Below, piece after piece: positions 25,826 through 34,396 of a DNA stretch of 64,000 bases (its first letter is position 1; each line of letters starts with the position of its first letter). Source of the DNA: Gracilibacillus orientalis (GTDB lineage Bacteria > Bacillota > Bacilli > Bacillales > Amphibacillaceae); assembly GCF_900114645.1 (NCBI RefSeq), contig NZ_FOTR01000001.1, positions 372,001-436,000 on the forward strand, read 5' to 3'. Both the position numbers and the translations under genes were made by a program. Under the pieces are notes generated by a model. It was not told the DNA's origin and searched no databases. It saw only the letters and a program-made list of their open reading frames with translations.

Positions 25826-25862
25826 ACAAAAAAAAAATAGAGACAAAAGCTATTTTGTCTCT
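25826..25862 (-). terminator. Terminator overlapping the end of yabG
   Basis: AGAGACAAAA (25839-25848) pairs with TTTTGTCTCT (25853-25862); on the minus strand a long T-run follows. The 5' arm includes the last codons of yabG. Confidence 0.88.
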
Positions 25863-26713
25863 ACATATGGTATACCAGTACGGTAAAGCCCCCTTGTTTC
25901 CATTCCTCCTAGCCCTCTTTCACCAGTAAGTGTGTTTTTTAGCACATCATAAACATTCACTTTATCCATAAAAGGTGTGTAGGCTACTTTCGCTACAACA
26001 TAGACGGGATCTAACGCATGAATATTGACGCGATCTGGTGAGCTTGCAAAATTAGCCCCTGCGCGAATAAGTGATTCAAAGTGTGATTGACATGCACCTG
26101 CAAAAATAGTCAATTGATCCAGATTAGGAGACCATGCTCTAGCCTGACGTACAGCTTCCACAAAAAAACGTGTATTACGATAGGCAGACAAGTTTTTTTT
26201 ATCGCCCTTTGATTCTGAATAAGCATCGTGACCCGTAATAACAATAATCTCAGGCTGCACTTTTCTAACTAGTTCTTCCATTTCAAAAGGTAATTCTTTT
26301 TCTTGCACATACACACCATGAACTTGTAATCCTAGTCGCTGATATAATTCAATGCATTTTTTTAAATACAATCGATCACCATCAATGTGTAATACTTTTA
26401 CTGGTAATTGAAATCGTTGAATATTACGTGGTTCTATTTTTTTATGTTCATAATCTTTTTTTTCTTTCATTAATTGATAATCTTGACGAAAAAGACGATA
26501 TGAATATTCTTCTTTTTCTTGTATTTCATCTTGTCTTTTTCTGATATCATCCTCCGGTAAAATGCGAACATCATCGGTAGTAGCGTCTGCTTCAAGACGT
26601 AAATCTTCACCATGTAGTAATACTTTATCGCCATTTATATTTTTGATGCGAAAAACGATATCATGTTTGTAAGAATATCTTGTCACAAGCATTCCTGTCA
26701 TCAGCTTCACCAA
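25850..26713 (-). CDS. yabG: YabG sporulation-specific protease
   Basis: This 287-residue protein matches YabG across its length: VKVLHIDGDRLYLKKC (about residues 105-120), IIVITGHDAYS (about 155-165), IFAGACQSHFESLIRAGANFASSP (about 202-225) and a C-terminal RGLGGMETRGLYRTG. YabG is a cysteine peptidase (family U57/C115) that trims spore-coat proteins such as SpoIVA, SafA and YeeK during coat maturation. The start is GTG 26713 with GGGGTGATTTG upstream; ATG 26704 is possible. In B. subtilis yabG lies far away, near veg and sspF, so its place here is a rearrangement. Confidence 0.93.
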   Translation of the reverse strand: MVKLMTGMLVTRYSYKHDIVFRIKNINGDKVLLHGEDLRLEADATTDDVRILPEDDIRKRQDEIQEKEEYSYRLFRQDYQLMKEKKDYEHKKIEPRNIQRFQLPVKVLHIDGDRLYLKKCIELYQRLGLQVHGVYVQEKELPFEMEELVRKVQPEIIVITGHDAYSESKGDKKNLSAYRNTRFFVEAVRQARAWSPNLDQLTIFAGACQSHFESLIRAGANFASSPDRVNIHALDPVYVVAKVAYTPFMDKVNVYDVLKNTLTGERGLGGMETRGLYRTGIPYVETK

Positions 26714-26799
26714 ATCACCCCATAATGAGCTTGCTACTATAGGCTATGTAAAGCTAACGTTTTTAGTGAATAACTATAAATATGGATAACAACATCAAG

Positions 26800-26895
26800 G
26801 AAAGCCTCGTAAAATCCTCCCTTTCACCCAAAGCACAAGTGCAACATCACCTGCTTGCGTGAGTTCACCCTAGGAGTCTCGCATTTTTTTACAGC
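26800..26895. repeat. Degenerate copy of the long palindromic repeat
   Basis: CCTTTCACCCAAAGCACAAGTGCAACATC closely matches the copy at 28041-28150, and through it the better repeats at 28232, 39526 and 39742. It lies in the 276-base gap between yabG and the vanY-like gene, which holds nothing else I can support. Confidence 0.5.
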
Positions 26896-26960
26896 TTAGT
26901 ACAGTTGTCTGACCAATTGAGAAAGAACTCTCCAGATATTGTGCATAATTTGATTTACTA

Positions 26961-26991
26961 AAAAACCAAGAAGCTTAAAACTTCTTGGTTT
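26961..26991 (-). terminator. Terminator of the VanY-like gene
   Basis: AACCAAGAAG pairs with CTTCTTGGTT; on the minus strand a T-run follows (plus-strand As 26961-26965). Confidence 0.85.
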
Positions 26992-27811
26992 ATGGGTAAA
27001 GACCGAAATATTCTTCTAGTGTGATTTGCGCTTGATAAATTTCTGTTGCTATTTCTTTTCCAACATAACGTAAATGCCATGGTTCGTAACTGTATCCAGT
27101 AATTTCTTCTTTTCCTTCTGGATAACGAATAATAAATCCATGTTCATGTGCATGATCCTCTAGCCATTGCCCTTCATTTGTTTCAATGAAGCTTTGTTCC
27201 AAGACTGCCACTAATGCTGCTGAGGCAACATCCATTGCTAACCCTGTCTGGTGCTCACTTGTTCCAGGTTTTGCAGAAAATTTATCTGCATGCTGCTGAC
27301 CATTCGTAGCAACATTATTTTCATATATTTGTTTCTGGCGATCATAGGAGCGATAACCGGAAACAGCTACTAGTTCTAAACCATCTTCCTTAGCATCTGC
27401 AAAAAGTCCCTCCAATGCATCTGCTGCTACTTTTTGTAATAAACGCTTAGGGTCTCCTTCTGCTGCATGGTAAGGAACATTCGCCTCTTCTAAGTCATCA
27501 GGTTCAAAACCGTCTGGTAATTTCCGCTGTTTATTGACAACTAGTGAGACACTCTCCGAATCATCTATCACCGTCAGTGAATCATCTGTATTTTCATTAG
27601 TCTGTTCATTTTCTTGCTCTTTTTCTTGTTGCTTTTCTTCTTGCTCTTCTTCTTTTTCCTCTTCTTCTTCATTCTCTTGGACAAATGTTACTGGTTCTTC
27701 CTTATAATCTTGCTGAGCATTTCTTTTGTCTGATTGTTGTGCTAAATAATTCTCTTGCTGACATCCAATTAAGAAGACAGTCAACATGATAAAAATCGCT
27801 GCTTTTTTCAT
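26990..27811 (-). CDS. VanY-type D-alanyl-D-alanine carboxypeptidase lipoprotein (M15B)
   Basis: This 273-residue protein starts with a lipoprotein signal (lipobox LIGC, Cys 17). A low-complexity Glu/Gln/Lys linker follows (about residues 48-75). The peptidase domain has VSGYRSYDRQ (about 149-158), KPGTSEHQTGLAMDV (about 180-194, metal His and Asp) and YEPWHLRYV (about 241-249, metal His). It would remove the terminal D-Ala from peptidoglycan stems outside the membrane. It resembles DacB/YodJ-type housekeeping enzymes; no vancomycin-resistance genes are nearby. Confidence 0.9.
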   Translation of the reverse strand: MKKAAIFIMLTVFLIGCQQENYLAQQSDKRNAQQDYKEEPVTFVQENEEEEEKEEEQEEKQQEKEQENEQTNENTDDSLTVIDDSESVSLVVNKQRKLPDGFEPDDLEEANVPYHAAEGDPKRLLQKVAADALEGLFADAKEDGLELVAVSGYRSYDRQKQIYENNVATNGQQHADKFSAKPGTSEHQTGLAMDVASAALVAVLEQSFIETNEGQWLEDHAHEHGFIIRYPEGKEEITGYSYEPWHLRYVGKEIATEIYQAQITLEEYFGLYP

Positions 27812-28040
27812 TTAAAAAAACCTTCCTTCATTACATCTAAACATTCTACACCCTAATTACTATAACATATTCTCACCTTGATACATATAGATGAAGAGAA
27901 CTAAAAATAGGACTAAAGGGTAAGAAAAATAAGAAAAAAGCTCCAAACCCATTCTGATTCAAAATAGATACAAACGGCGTAACAGTGAAAATTAAGATTT
28001 GCTTTCTTCCGTTCTAATTATGGTTGAGTGCTAATTCGCC

Positions 28041-28150
28041 AGCTGCGGAAAAACACTCGCTTTCACCCAAGGGCACAAGCGCAACATCTACTCAAGCAAA
28101 GGTCGCTATCGCAGTGTTTTCTATGTCGGCGGGGAACACGCTTAGAGTAG
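28041..28150. repeat. Diverged copy of the long palindromic repeat
   Basis: AACACTCGCTTTC, then GGGCACAAGCGCAACATC, line up with AACACTGCGCTTTC and GGGCACGGCTTCAGC of the copy at 39526. A TAGATACAAACGGCGTAACAGTG arm at about 27970 matches the one before that copy (ACTGCGCAACAGTG). The unit lies in the 663-base gap before the IDEAL gene. Confidence 0.55.
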
Positions 28151-28231
28151 GTTTTCTAATAAAGTTAGAATAAATCCCAAAAATGTATATTCCATGGATT
28201 TGATCCTTTCAATCATCAGTGAATCCTTACT

Positions 28232-28357
28232 AGCGTAGGCAGAATACGGAGACTCCTGTGGGAACAGCACGGTCTGAAGATCCACTTGGTAAAGTGATTT
28301 TCTTTACCAAGTTAGCTGAAGCCGTGCCCACGGAAAGCGCAGTATTCTGCCGGAGCG
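28232..28357. repeat. Long palindromic intergenic repeat, copy 1
   Basis: The outer arms AGGCAGAATACGGAGACTCC and AGTATTCTGCCGGAGCG are near inverse; inner arms CTTGGTAAAG and CTTTACCAAG pair perfectly; GCACGG pairs with CCGTGC. A tail matching TTTATAGAGTTA and GCAGTTTATG at 28401-28430 recurs at about 39911 after copy 3. No coding capacity is likely. Confidence 0.85.
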
Positions 28358-28474
28358 GTGAAACAATCTCTACAAAAAAGAAGAGAAGGAAGCAAGTCCT
28401 TTATAGAGTTATTTCGCAGTTTATGTTTTTTGAGAAATAGAAAACCCCGTCACTATATTGGACGAGGTATAAGC

Positions 28475-28720
28475 TTATGACTCCCATATATAACTGTTAT
28501 ATGTTTTGCTCAATGCATTAAATGCCTCTTTATTGTTGTCATCTATAGATTGATTAATTTCCTCTTCCAAGCGTGCCTTATTCCAAGTAAAACAAAGATC
28601 GTCCAATACAAGTTGTGACGCTAATCGAATTTCATACGGAATTTCTCTTTTGGCCTTAAGTACCGATTTTTGATTCATATTGAACACTTTCAGTTTATAA
28701 CTCACCTTATGTTTTTTCAT
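28475..28720 (-). CDS. IDEAL domain protein
   Basis: This 81-residue protein carries an IDEAL domain (about residues 37-76): LVLDDLCFTWNKARLEEEINQSIDDNNKEAFNALSKTY. The domain is found in small Bacillales proteins and in ComK-related and YpiB-type adaptors, where it is thought to help protein interaction. The first 30 residues are basic. GGGAGGC precedes the ATG. Function unknown, but the domain match is clear. Confidence 0.82.
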   Translation of the reverse strand: MKKHKVSYKLKVFNMNQKSVLKAKREIPYEIRLASQLVLDDLCFTWNKARLEEEINQSIDDNNKEAFNALSKTYNSYIWES

Positions 28721-28751
28721 GAAGCACGCCTCCCTTTCTATACTCTATTTA

Positions 28752-28793
28752 AATACCATTTTATGTTGAAAAACATTTTTTGTTAATGGTATT
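28752..28793. promoter_or_regulatory. Inverted repeat before the CDF gene
   Basis: AATACCATT (28752-28760) and AATGGTATT (28785-28793) are perfect 9-bp inverted arms 24 bases apart, between the divergent IDEAL and CDF genes. It could be an operator; the regulator is unknown. Confidence 0.35.
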
Positions 28794-28938
28794 ATACATA
28801 TTCCTTTAAATTGGATATCTTAAACGTAATATGATGTGTTTAAACAATTTTTTTAGTTATAAGGAAACACTATAAGTAGACGTAAAACACTTTCATTTGA
28901 TAAGCTTATCTTACTACGAGAAACACCGGAGGACGCTT

Positions 28939-29814
28939 ATGGATCAATATCGCAAATATAAAGAAGGAGAAAAAGGTGCATGGCTAAGTATCTTTACATA
29001 TATTCTACTTGCTACTGTTAAATTAGCCATTGCAAGCATTGGTAATTCCTCCGCTTTACGAGCCGATGGTTTAAATAACGCCACTGATGTTGTTGCATCA
29101 ATCGCTATTTTAGTCGGTTTAAAGATATCTAGAAAACCACCAGATGAAGACCACCATTACGGTCACTTCCGTGCAGAAATGATAGCTTCACTAATAGCTG
29201 CCTTTATTATGATGACAGTTGGTATCCAAGTGCTATTTGATACAGGACAATCTATTATTAAAGGCGATTTTTCGCAACCAGATATGTTGACAGCTTGGAC
29301 AGCGTTAGGTGCTGCGATTATCATGTTTATCGTATATCTTTATAATTTACGTTTAGGGAAAAAAATCAATAGTACTGCACTACAAGCAGCCGCTCAAGAT
29401 AATAAATCAGATGCATTGGTTAGTATCGGAGCATTTGTCGGAATTACAGGAGCTCAATTTCAATTATATTGGTTAGACCCTTTAGCCGGAGCCATTGTAG
29501 GTTTGATTATTTGTAAGACTGCTTGGGATATATTTAGAGAAGCTACACATACACTAACAGATGGATTTCACCCAAAGGAACTGGATCTAATTAAAGAAAG
29601 TATTGATACTCATCCAGATGTATTATACATTAAAGATGTCAAAGGACGGTTGCATGGAAATCAATCCTTGATCGAAGCAACTATTTACGTAGATCCTTTA
29701 ATGACAGTGGAAGAAAGTCATGAAATTACTGATCGTATTGAAGAAAATTTAAAAGAAAAACACGACGTACCTCATGCCCATATCCATATTGAACCATTTG
29801 AAGGGGAACAATAA
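28939..29814 (+). CDS. Cation diffusion facilitator family transporter
   Basis: This 291-residue protein has six membrane helices (about residues 14-205) and a cytoplasmic C-terminal domain. Metal-site motifs are ALRADGLNNATDVV (about 38-51) in helix 2 and AAQDNKSDALVS (about 152-163) in helix 5, giving an N/D-D-D site that differs from the H/D-rich zinc site of CzcD. The C-terminus has HAHIHIEP. GGAGG lies four bases before the ATG at 28939. It probably exports manganese, iron or zinc; related YdfM/MneS-type proteins export manganese. Confidence 0.88.
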   Translation: MDQYRKYKEGEKGAWLSIFTYILLATVKLAIASIGNSSALRADGLNNATDVVASIAILVGLKISRKPPDEDHHYGHFRAEMIASLIAAFIMMTVGIQVLFDTGQSIIKGDFSQPDMLTAWTALGAAIIMFIVYLYNLRLGKKINSTALQAAAQDNKSDALVSIGAFVGITGAQFQLYWLDPLAGAIVGLIICKTAWDIFREATHTLTDGFHPKELDLIKESIDTHPDVLYIKDVKGRLHGNQSLIEATIYVDPLMTVEESHEITDRIEENLKEKHDVPHAHIHIEPFEGEQ

Positions 29815-29979
29815 TTTATATGGTTTTCTGAACAAATCATACCCTGCAGCGAAGAAATTTCCTCTTAAGTGAAGCTGCTTACCACAGTAGGTTGTCAGAA
29901 GGCACATTACAAAGAAGATGAAGAAAAATAACTCCTCGAGAAGTTTACATTGTCGTTTATGATTTTTCGAGTCTTGCAA

Positions 29980-30009
29980 AAAGGACTGTAGCCCAGGCTA
30001 CAGTCCTTT
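29980..30009. terminator. Bidirectional terminator between the CDF and GNAT genes
   Basis: AAAGGACTGTAGC (29980-29992) pairs perfectly with GCTACAGTCCTTT (29997-30009). The stop codon of the convergent GNAT gene lies in the second arm. Confidence 0.85.
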
Positions 30010-30540
30010 CGCGAGTAATTTATCTAACAGTAGGTCGATTGTTACAAAACCGTAAGCTGTCTCCTGATAAGTTCCGTGACCAATCGTTGTTTGCTCTTGC
30101 TCAATTTTCTCTGCTCCAAAATGCAGATAAAACTGATGAGTTGGATTGTTTGTTAACACCCAAATTAATAATGATCGGTAGCCTAGTTCTTTCATTTCTT
30201 CTGCGAACGCTTTTAGTAAGCGCTTACCTAAACCCTTGCTTTGATGGGTTGGTAATAAATAAATCGCAAAAATTTCCCCGTCGTAACCAAACCGATCGGT
30301 TCTTTCTTTACCACCAGAAATAAACCCGACAATTTCACCCGCTTCTTCAATCACTGTCACCGGCTGTTGCTGTCGTGGCAACTTAAGTATTGTTTCCCAA
30401 TATATTTGCCGATGTTCTACTGTTGTATTCGATAAATCGAGTTCGTTAATTAAATTCTGATAAGTTGCTTTCCAGCTATGTACATGAACTTCTGCAATAG
30501 CTTGTGCGTCTTCGATACGTGCTTTTCTAATATGATACAT
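29998..30540 (-). CDS. GNAT family N-acetyltransferase
   Basis: This 180-residue protein begins YHIRKARIEDAQAIAEVHVHSWKATYQ, the usual GNAT start, and has the acetyl-CoA loop IYLLPTHQSKGLGKRLLKAF (about residues 89-108) and NNPTHQFYLHFGAEK (about 129-143). The ATG at 30540 has TAGGGTG upstream; the longer open frame before it belongs to the overlapping azlCD region. It is the third gene of the azlC-azlD-GNAT unit. The acceptor molecule is unknown. Confidence 0.88.
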   Translation of the reverse strand: MYHIRKARIEDAQAIAEVHVHSWKATYQNLINELDLSNTTVEHRQIYWETILKLPRQQQPVTVIEEAGEIVGFISGGKERTDRFGYDGEIFAIYLLPTHQSKGLGKRLLKAFAEEMKELGYRSLLIWVLTNNPTHQFYLHFGAEKIEQEQTTIGHGTYQETAYGFVTIDLLLDKLLAKGL

Positions 30541-30557
30541 GGTTAACACCCTAACAT

Positions 30558-30851
30558 TTAGATAGTTAAAAGAAACACTGTTAAAATTGCACTTAATACA
30601 ACTAAAATAACATGGATTTGGAGCCAGGCCAGCAAAATTGCCACTACACCTGCTATCACCCCGATGTATGGTTTTTCTGGTACCACTGTCATAATTCCTG
30701 GAAAAACCAGCGCACCTAATGCTGCATACGGAATGGCTTGTAACCACTTATTCACCCAATCTGGAAATTGAATTAAATCAACGATAAAAGCGGGGATTAT
30801 TCGGGGAATTACAGTGACAAGCGCCATTCCAATAATAATGACCCAAATCAT
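30558..30851 (-). CDS. azlD: AzlD-type branched-chain amino acid transport subunit
   Basis: This 97-residue protein has about four hydrophobic segments and the AzlD pattern: VTVIPRIIPAFI, then WLQAIPYAALGALVFPGIM (about residues 36-54). It is the small partner of AzlC in exporting branched-chain amino acids. GAGGAGG precedes the ATG at 30851, which overlaps the azlC stop by four bases (ATGA). Confidence 0.9.
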   Translation of the reverse strand: MIWVIIIGMALVTVIPRIIPAFIVDLIQFPDWVNKWLQAIPYAALGALVFPGIMTVVPEKPYIGVIAGVVAILLAWLQIHVILVVLSAILTVFLLTI

Positions 30852-31561
30852 AATTTTTCCTCCTCTAATACGAAAATACCGATAAATGCTCCAAAGACGG
30901 TACCTACGACAATTCCCCAGCCTTCTCCTATCCATGGGCTAACTAAATAATTAATAAGCATTGCAGCAATACTGATAACAGCGATCCTTTTATATTTTCG
31001 TATGGATGGAATCAACAATCCAATAAACATAGCATATAACGCTACACCCATGCTCTGACTTAAGTTTTGAGGAATAATATCACCTAATACTCCGCCAAGG
31101 AACGAGCCAAATACCCATGAAATGTAGGAAGAAAGCATAATCGTTCCGTAGAAAAAGTACCCATACGTCTGATCACCCTGTTTTTTATAAATCGATGAAA
31201 CAGAAAAGGTTTCATCTGTTAAACCTAAGGATAAACCAAATTTCCATTTCATTGCATAATGCTTCACTTGATTAATAAAGGACAAGCTCATGACAAAATG
31301 ACGGAAATTTAACACGAAAGTAGCAATAATAATCTCCAAGGCGCTGACTCCAATTCCGATCATTCCTGCGCCCATAAATTGTGCTGCACCAGCATAGACA
31401 AGCAGACTCATGCCAGTAAGCTCCAGCAATGTCATGCCGGCCTGCTTTGCTAAAACACCATAAGCAATCGCTATTGGCAAATAGCCTACAAAAATTGGTG
31501 AACCAGCAATGAACCCATCTCTTATCTGCATTTTTATCCATTGTTTCTCCTCTAGGCCCAT
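30848..31561 (-). CDS. azlC: AzlC-type branched-chain amino acid permease
   Basis: This 237-residue membrane protein has the AzlC motif DGFIAGSPIFVGYLPIAIAYGVLAKQAG (about residues 15-42) and SLLVYAGAAQFMG (about 52-64). AzlC and AzlD together export leucine and other branched-chain amino acids or analogues; in B. subtilis azlC is controlled by AzlB. No azlB homolog is next to it here. Confidence 0.92.
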   Translation of the reverse strand: MGLEEKQWIKMQIRDGFIAGSPIFVGYLPIAIAYGVLAKQAGMTLLELTGMSLLVYAGAAQFMGAGMIGIGVSALEIIIATFVLNFRHFVMSLSFINQVKHYAMKWKFGLSLGLTDETFSVSSIYKKQGDQTYGYFFYGTIMLSSYISWVFGSFLGGVLGDIIPQNLSQSMGVALYAMFIGLLIPSIRKYKRIAVISIAAMLINYLVSPWIGEGWGIVVGTVFGAFIGIFVLEEEKL

Positions 31562-31582
31562 TGCAACTGTTTCTCCTTTATC

Positions 31583-32344
31583 TTAGTCTTCAATATTGTC
31601 TTGATCTGTTAAGATAATCGGTCCTTCTTTAGAAATCACTAATGTATGCTCAAATTGGGCAGATCGCTTTCCGTCGACTGTACGTGCAGTCCAATTGTTA
31701 TCATCCATTTTACTTTGCCACGCGCCTTCATTAATCATTGGCTCGATCGTTATGACCGTGCCTTCTTTAAGACGTGGACCTTTACCTGCTAAACCGAAAT
31801 GAGGAATTTTTGGATCTTCATGAATCGTTGGACCAATACCATGCCCTGTAAACTCACGAACAACGGAAAAGCCTTCTGCTTCTGCATATTGTTGAATAGC
31901 ATGACCAATGTCACCGATCCGATTTCCCGGCATTGCTTGTTCTATACCTTTATAAAGAGAAGTTTTTGTCACTTCTAATAATTTTTCAGTCTTTTCATCG
32001 GGTTGCCCGACAACATACGTCCATGCAGAATCTGCTAGTCCGCCATTAAGATTAACAACCATATCAACTGTGACGATATCACCATTCGTGAGCTTTTCAT
32101 CACGTGGAAAGCCGTGACAGATTTCATCGTTTACAGAAGCACAAGTAGCATATGGATAGTCATTGTAACCTTTTTGTTCTGGTGTTGCTCCATTTTCTGC
32201 CAAAAAGGATTCAACAAATGCATCAATTTCTTTGGTTGTCATCCCAGGTTTAATTCGTTTCGCAATTTCTGTATGACAACGTGCCAGTAATTCACCAGCT
32301 TCCTGCATCATTTCTATTTCACGTTTGCTTTTTCTCGTAATCAT
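31583..32344 (-). CDS. map: Methionine aminopeptidase, type I
   Basis: This 253-residue protein has the pita-bread metal ligands: Asp in NGDIVTVDMVVNLNG (about residue 98), Asp in GGLADSAWT (about 109), His in TGHGIG (about 172), Glu in ITIEPMI (about 204) and Glu in SAQFEHT (about 235). It removes the initiator methionine from new proteins in the cytosol. It is isolated from the ribosomal-protein operon, so it looks like the second, stand-alone copy (YflG-like in B. subtilis). Confidence 0.93.
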   Translation of the reverse strand: MITRKSKREIEMMQEAGELLARCHTEIAKRIKPGMTTKEIDAFVESFLAENGATPEQKGYNDYPYATCASVNDEICHGFPRDEKLTNGDIVTVDMVVNLNGGLADSAWTYVVGQPDEKTEKLLEVTKTSLYKGIEQAMPGNRIGDIGHAIQQYAEAEGFSVVREFTGHGIGPTIHEDPKIPHFGLAGKGPRLKEGTVITIEPMINEGAWQSKMDDNNWTARTVDGKRSAQFEHTLVISKEGPIILTDQDNIED

Positions 32345-32543
32345 CTAAATCTTCCTTTCTAAAGCCCTTACCTTTTTTCATCTCTATAAAGTTTATCATA
32401 TTTTGCTGAAAAGGTGTGTAAGAAAATACTCTCTGTACAAAGTGGTTATTCATGTAACAAAAGAGTAGTATTTTTATTTTGAATAGTTAACATTTTTCAA
32501 TCATGATATAGAAGAGTGATGGGATATATTAGCAGTATAAAGA

Positions 32544-32585
32544 ACTGCAGAAACCTCGCAAAAAACGAGATTCCTGCAGTATTTT
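32544..32585. terminator. Hairpin in the map-yjcZ gap
   Basis: ACTGCAG...CTCG pairs with CGAG...CTGCAGT, followed by ATTTT on the plus strand. No upstream plus-strand gene is visible. The 358-base gap 32345-32702 also holds the hairpin at 32629 and nothing else supported. Confidence 0.5.
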
Positions 32586-32628
32586 GTGAAGCACTTATTT
32601 AGAAAACATTTCAAAAATAATATGTAAT

Positions 32629-32654
32629 ACCCGTTTCATCAGTATGAAACGGGT
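32629..32654. terminator. Hairpin downstream of the YjcZ-like gene
   Basis: ACCCGTTTCAT pairs perfectly with ATGAAACGGGT around a 4-base loop. The arms resemble those of the msmX terminator. The T-run is poor on either strand. Confidence 0.55.
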
Positions 32655-32702
32655 TCATTTCTTGTCAAGCTATCTTTTGAGACAGCTTATATTCTTTTTT
32701 GA

Positions 32703-32807
32703 TTAATAGCCGCCGAATCCCCAAGAAGCACCAATGATGATTAAGAGAATAAACAACACGACGATTAGCGCAAAACCTGAACCCTGACCATATTGTTGTG
32801 CACCCAT
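32703..32807 (-). CDS. YjcZ/YrhK-type small sporulation membrane peptide
   Basis: This 34-residue peptide starts MGAQQYGQGSGFALIVVLFILLIIIGASW and ends GFGGY. Glycine-rich ends around one membrane helix are diagnostic of the YjcZ family (TIGR01732), which is linked with spores in Bacillus. GGAGGGATAT precedes the ATG. It is too short for most ORF lists. Confidence 0.82.
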   Translation of the reverse strand: MGAQQYGQGSGFALIVVLFILLIIIGASWGFGGY

Positions 32808-32990
32808 CTATATCCCTCCTTAAAATACTTACAGTTATAAAGTATGTAAAGGGAATGGAAATGGTCAGTGTTATTCACTAAAATGGGTGTTCACCTATTC
32901 AAAAAACACTTGCATAATCATGCATAGATGAAGAACATTAGTATTTCAAACAAATCGAAATAATTACTTTTGCAGCTGATTTAAAATCAG

Positions 32991-33025
32991 AAAAGCCAAC
33001 CTAGGTTAAACAAGGTTGGCTTTTT
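32991..33025 (-). terminator. Terminator of the ECF sigma/anti-sigma operon
   Basis: AAAAGCCAACCT pairs with AGGTTGGCTTTT, a 12-bp stem just after the anti-sigma stop. Confidence 0.88.
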
Positions 33026-33037
33026 AATGCATGTCAT

Positions 33038-34396
33038 TTAGTTTAAATCAACTTTAACTTTCGTTAACTCAACAGGAATATTGGAACTTAATGATCCCAT
33101 ATTAACTTTTATTACATAGTCTTTGAGGTTAAAATTACTAATTTCACTAATGTCAAACGTGCTTGTAAAAGTTAAGTTATCTTTGTTAATTACTTCAACT
33201 GAGTGTTTAATTGGCTTCTCATAAATATCCTTTTCTGATTCTTTAACCAAAGTGACATCATTGCGGGCAAAATCACTAAAAAACGAAAAGCGTCGATTCA
33301 TGTTATTACCATTTATTTGAAAATCAAAAGTAATGCTCTTATCCTTAACAGTAATATCATCTATTTCAACAGCTAAATCTTGCCTTTCAGCATTAATCTC
33401 GACAGGAGTCTCATCTAATTTAACAAATTGATCAGGTTCACTTAATGCCACTTTAGGAAGCACCTCTATGTAACTAGTCTCTCCCTTTATTGACTTTGAA
33501 ATAATACTTCTGCCTTTAACAATAATTCTATTGTTCTCTTTGGCAGTTTCTAGGTCGATGCCATCTGTGGAGATATTGATTTCTTTACCTTGATCATCAT
33601 AAACCTCTAGTTGTACTTGATCATGTTTTCCTTCAATTGGAAAAGCGGCTGTATAATTAATAGCAGTTGAAGCCTTTCCTTCAATAATTGAATTGAAATG
33701 AACATTTACCTCTGCATCTTTTTCGTTAGTTCCTTTGTCAACATTTACTGTTTCATATGGCAATTGGTTTATCGGAACGTCGAACTGCCAACTCCCTTCC
33801 TTTCCACCTATTCTCTTAAATTCAAGTGAGAAAGAAGTTTCTGAAGGTAATTCTGTTTTGGGATAGTTTAATTGTATATGGCCTATATAGCCATTCTCCG
33901 ATGGCTCCATATATACTAGTTCTTTACTATCTGCAATGCTACTCATACCACCAAATATTTCATAGAACCCTTGAACACTGCCATCTTCTTCTGTACTTAC
34001 TTTTCCTTCAACAAAAAATGTAACTCCTACGACAACTCCATCATAATAAGCATTTGTAATAGATACATCTACACCTTTATAATTAGAGGATTGATTCAAT
34101 TCTGTTATTAAATTTTGAGATTGTAAACTTCGACCCACAGCATCATTAAAAGCAGTATACACATTTCCAAGCAATGGTACTTCCGCCATTACGTGAGATA
34201 GAGAAGGAGAAATGAAACTGGAAGAAATAAATAAAGTTGCAGCCGCAACTGTAGACCATACAATTTTACTTGCAATTTTTTTATTTTTAGGTGCATTATG
34301 ACTAGCACGTTCCTTTCCAGACTTTATTGCATCTAAAACACCATCTTTAGGTACTTCAATCTTCTCATATAATTCTCGAAGTGATTTTTTCTCCAT
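33038..34396 (-). CDS. DUF4179 membrane-anchored anti-sigma factor
   Basis: This 452-residue protein has a short cytoplasmic N-terminus (about 45 residues) starting EKKSLRELYEKIEVPKDGVLDAI, the anti-sigma pattern. One membrane helix follows (about 46-66), then a large extracytoplasmic part with a DUF4179 domain (about 70-160, AEVPLLGNVYTAFND) and beta-rich repeats. It overlaps the sigma gene by 32 bases. It probably holds the sigma factor inactive at the membrane until an envelope signal releases it; the signal is unknown. Confidence 0.85.
   Translation of the reverse strand: MEKKSLRELYEKIEVPKDGVLDAIKSGKERASHNAPKNKKIASKIVWSTVAAATLFISSSFISPSLSHVMAEVPLLGNVYTAFNDAVGRSLQSQNLITELNQSSNYKGVDVSITNAYYDGVVVGVTFFVEGKVSTEEDGSVQGFYEIFGGMSSIADSKELVYMEPSENGYIGHIQLNYPKTELPSETSFSLEFKRIGGKEGSWQFDVPINQLPYETVNVDKGTNEKDAEVNVHFNSIIEGKASTAINYTAAFPIEGKHDQVQLEVYDDQGKEINISTDGIDLETAKENNRIIVKGRSIISKSIKGETSYIEVLPKVALSEPDQFVKLDETPVEINAERQDLAVEIDDITVKDKSITFDFQINGNNMNRRFSFFSDFARNDVTLVKESEKDIYEKPIKHSVEVINKDNLTFTSTFDISEISNFNLKDYVIKVNMGSLSSNIPVELTKVKVDLN

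Noticed and set aside
26990-27811. Vancomycin resistance gene
   Set aside because: The VanY-type domain is also found in housekeeping carboxypeptidases; vanHAX-like genes are absent.
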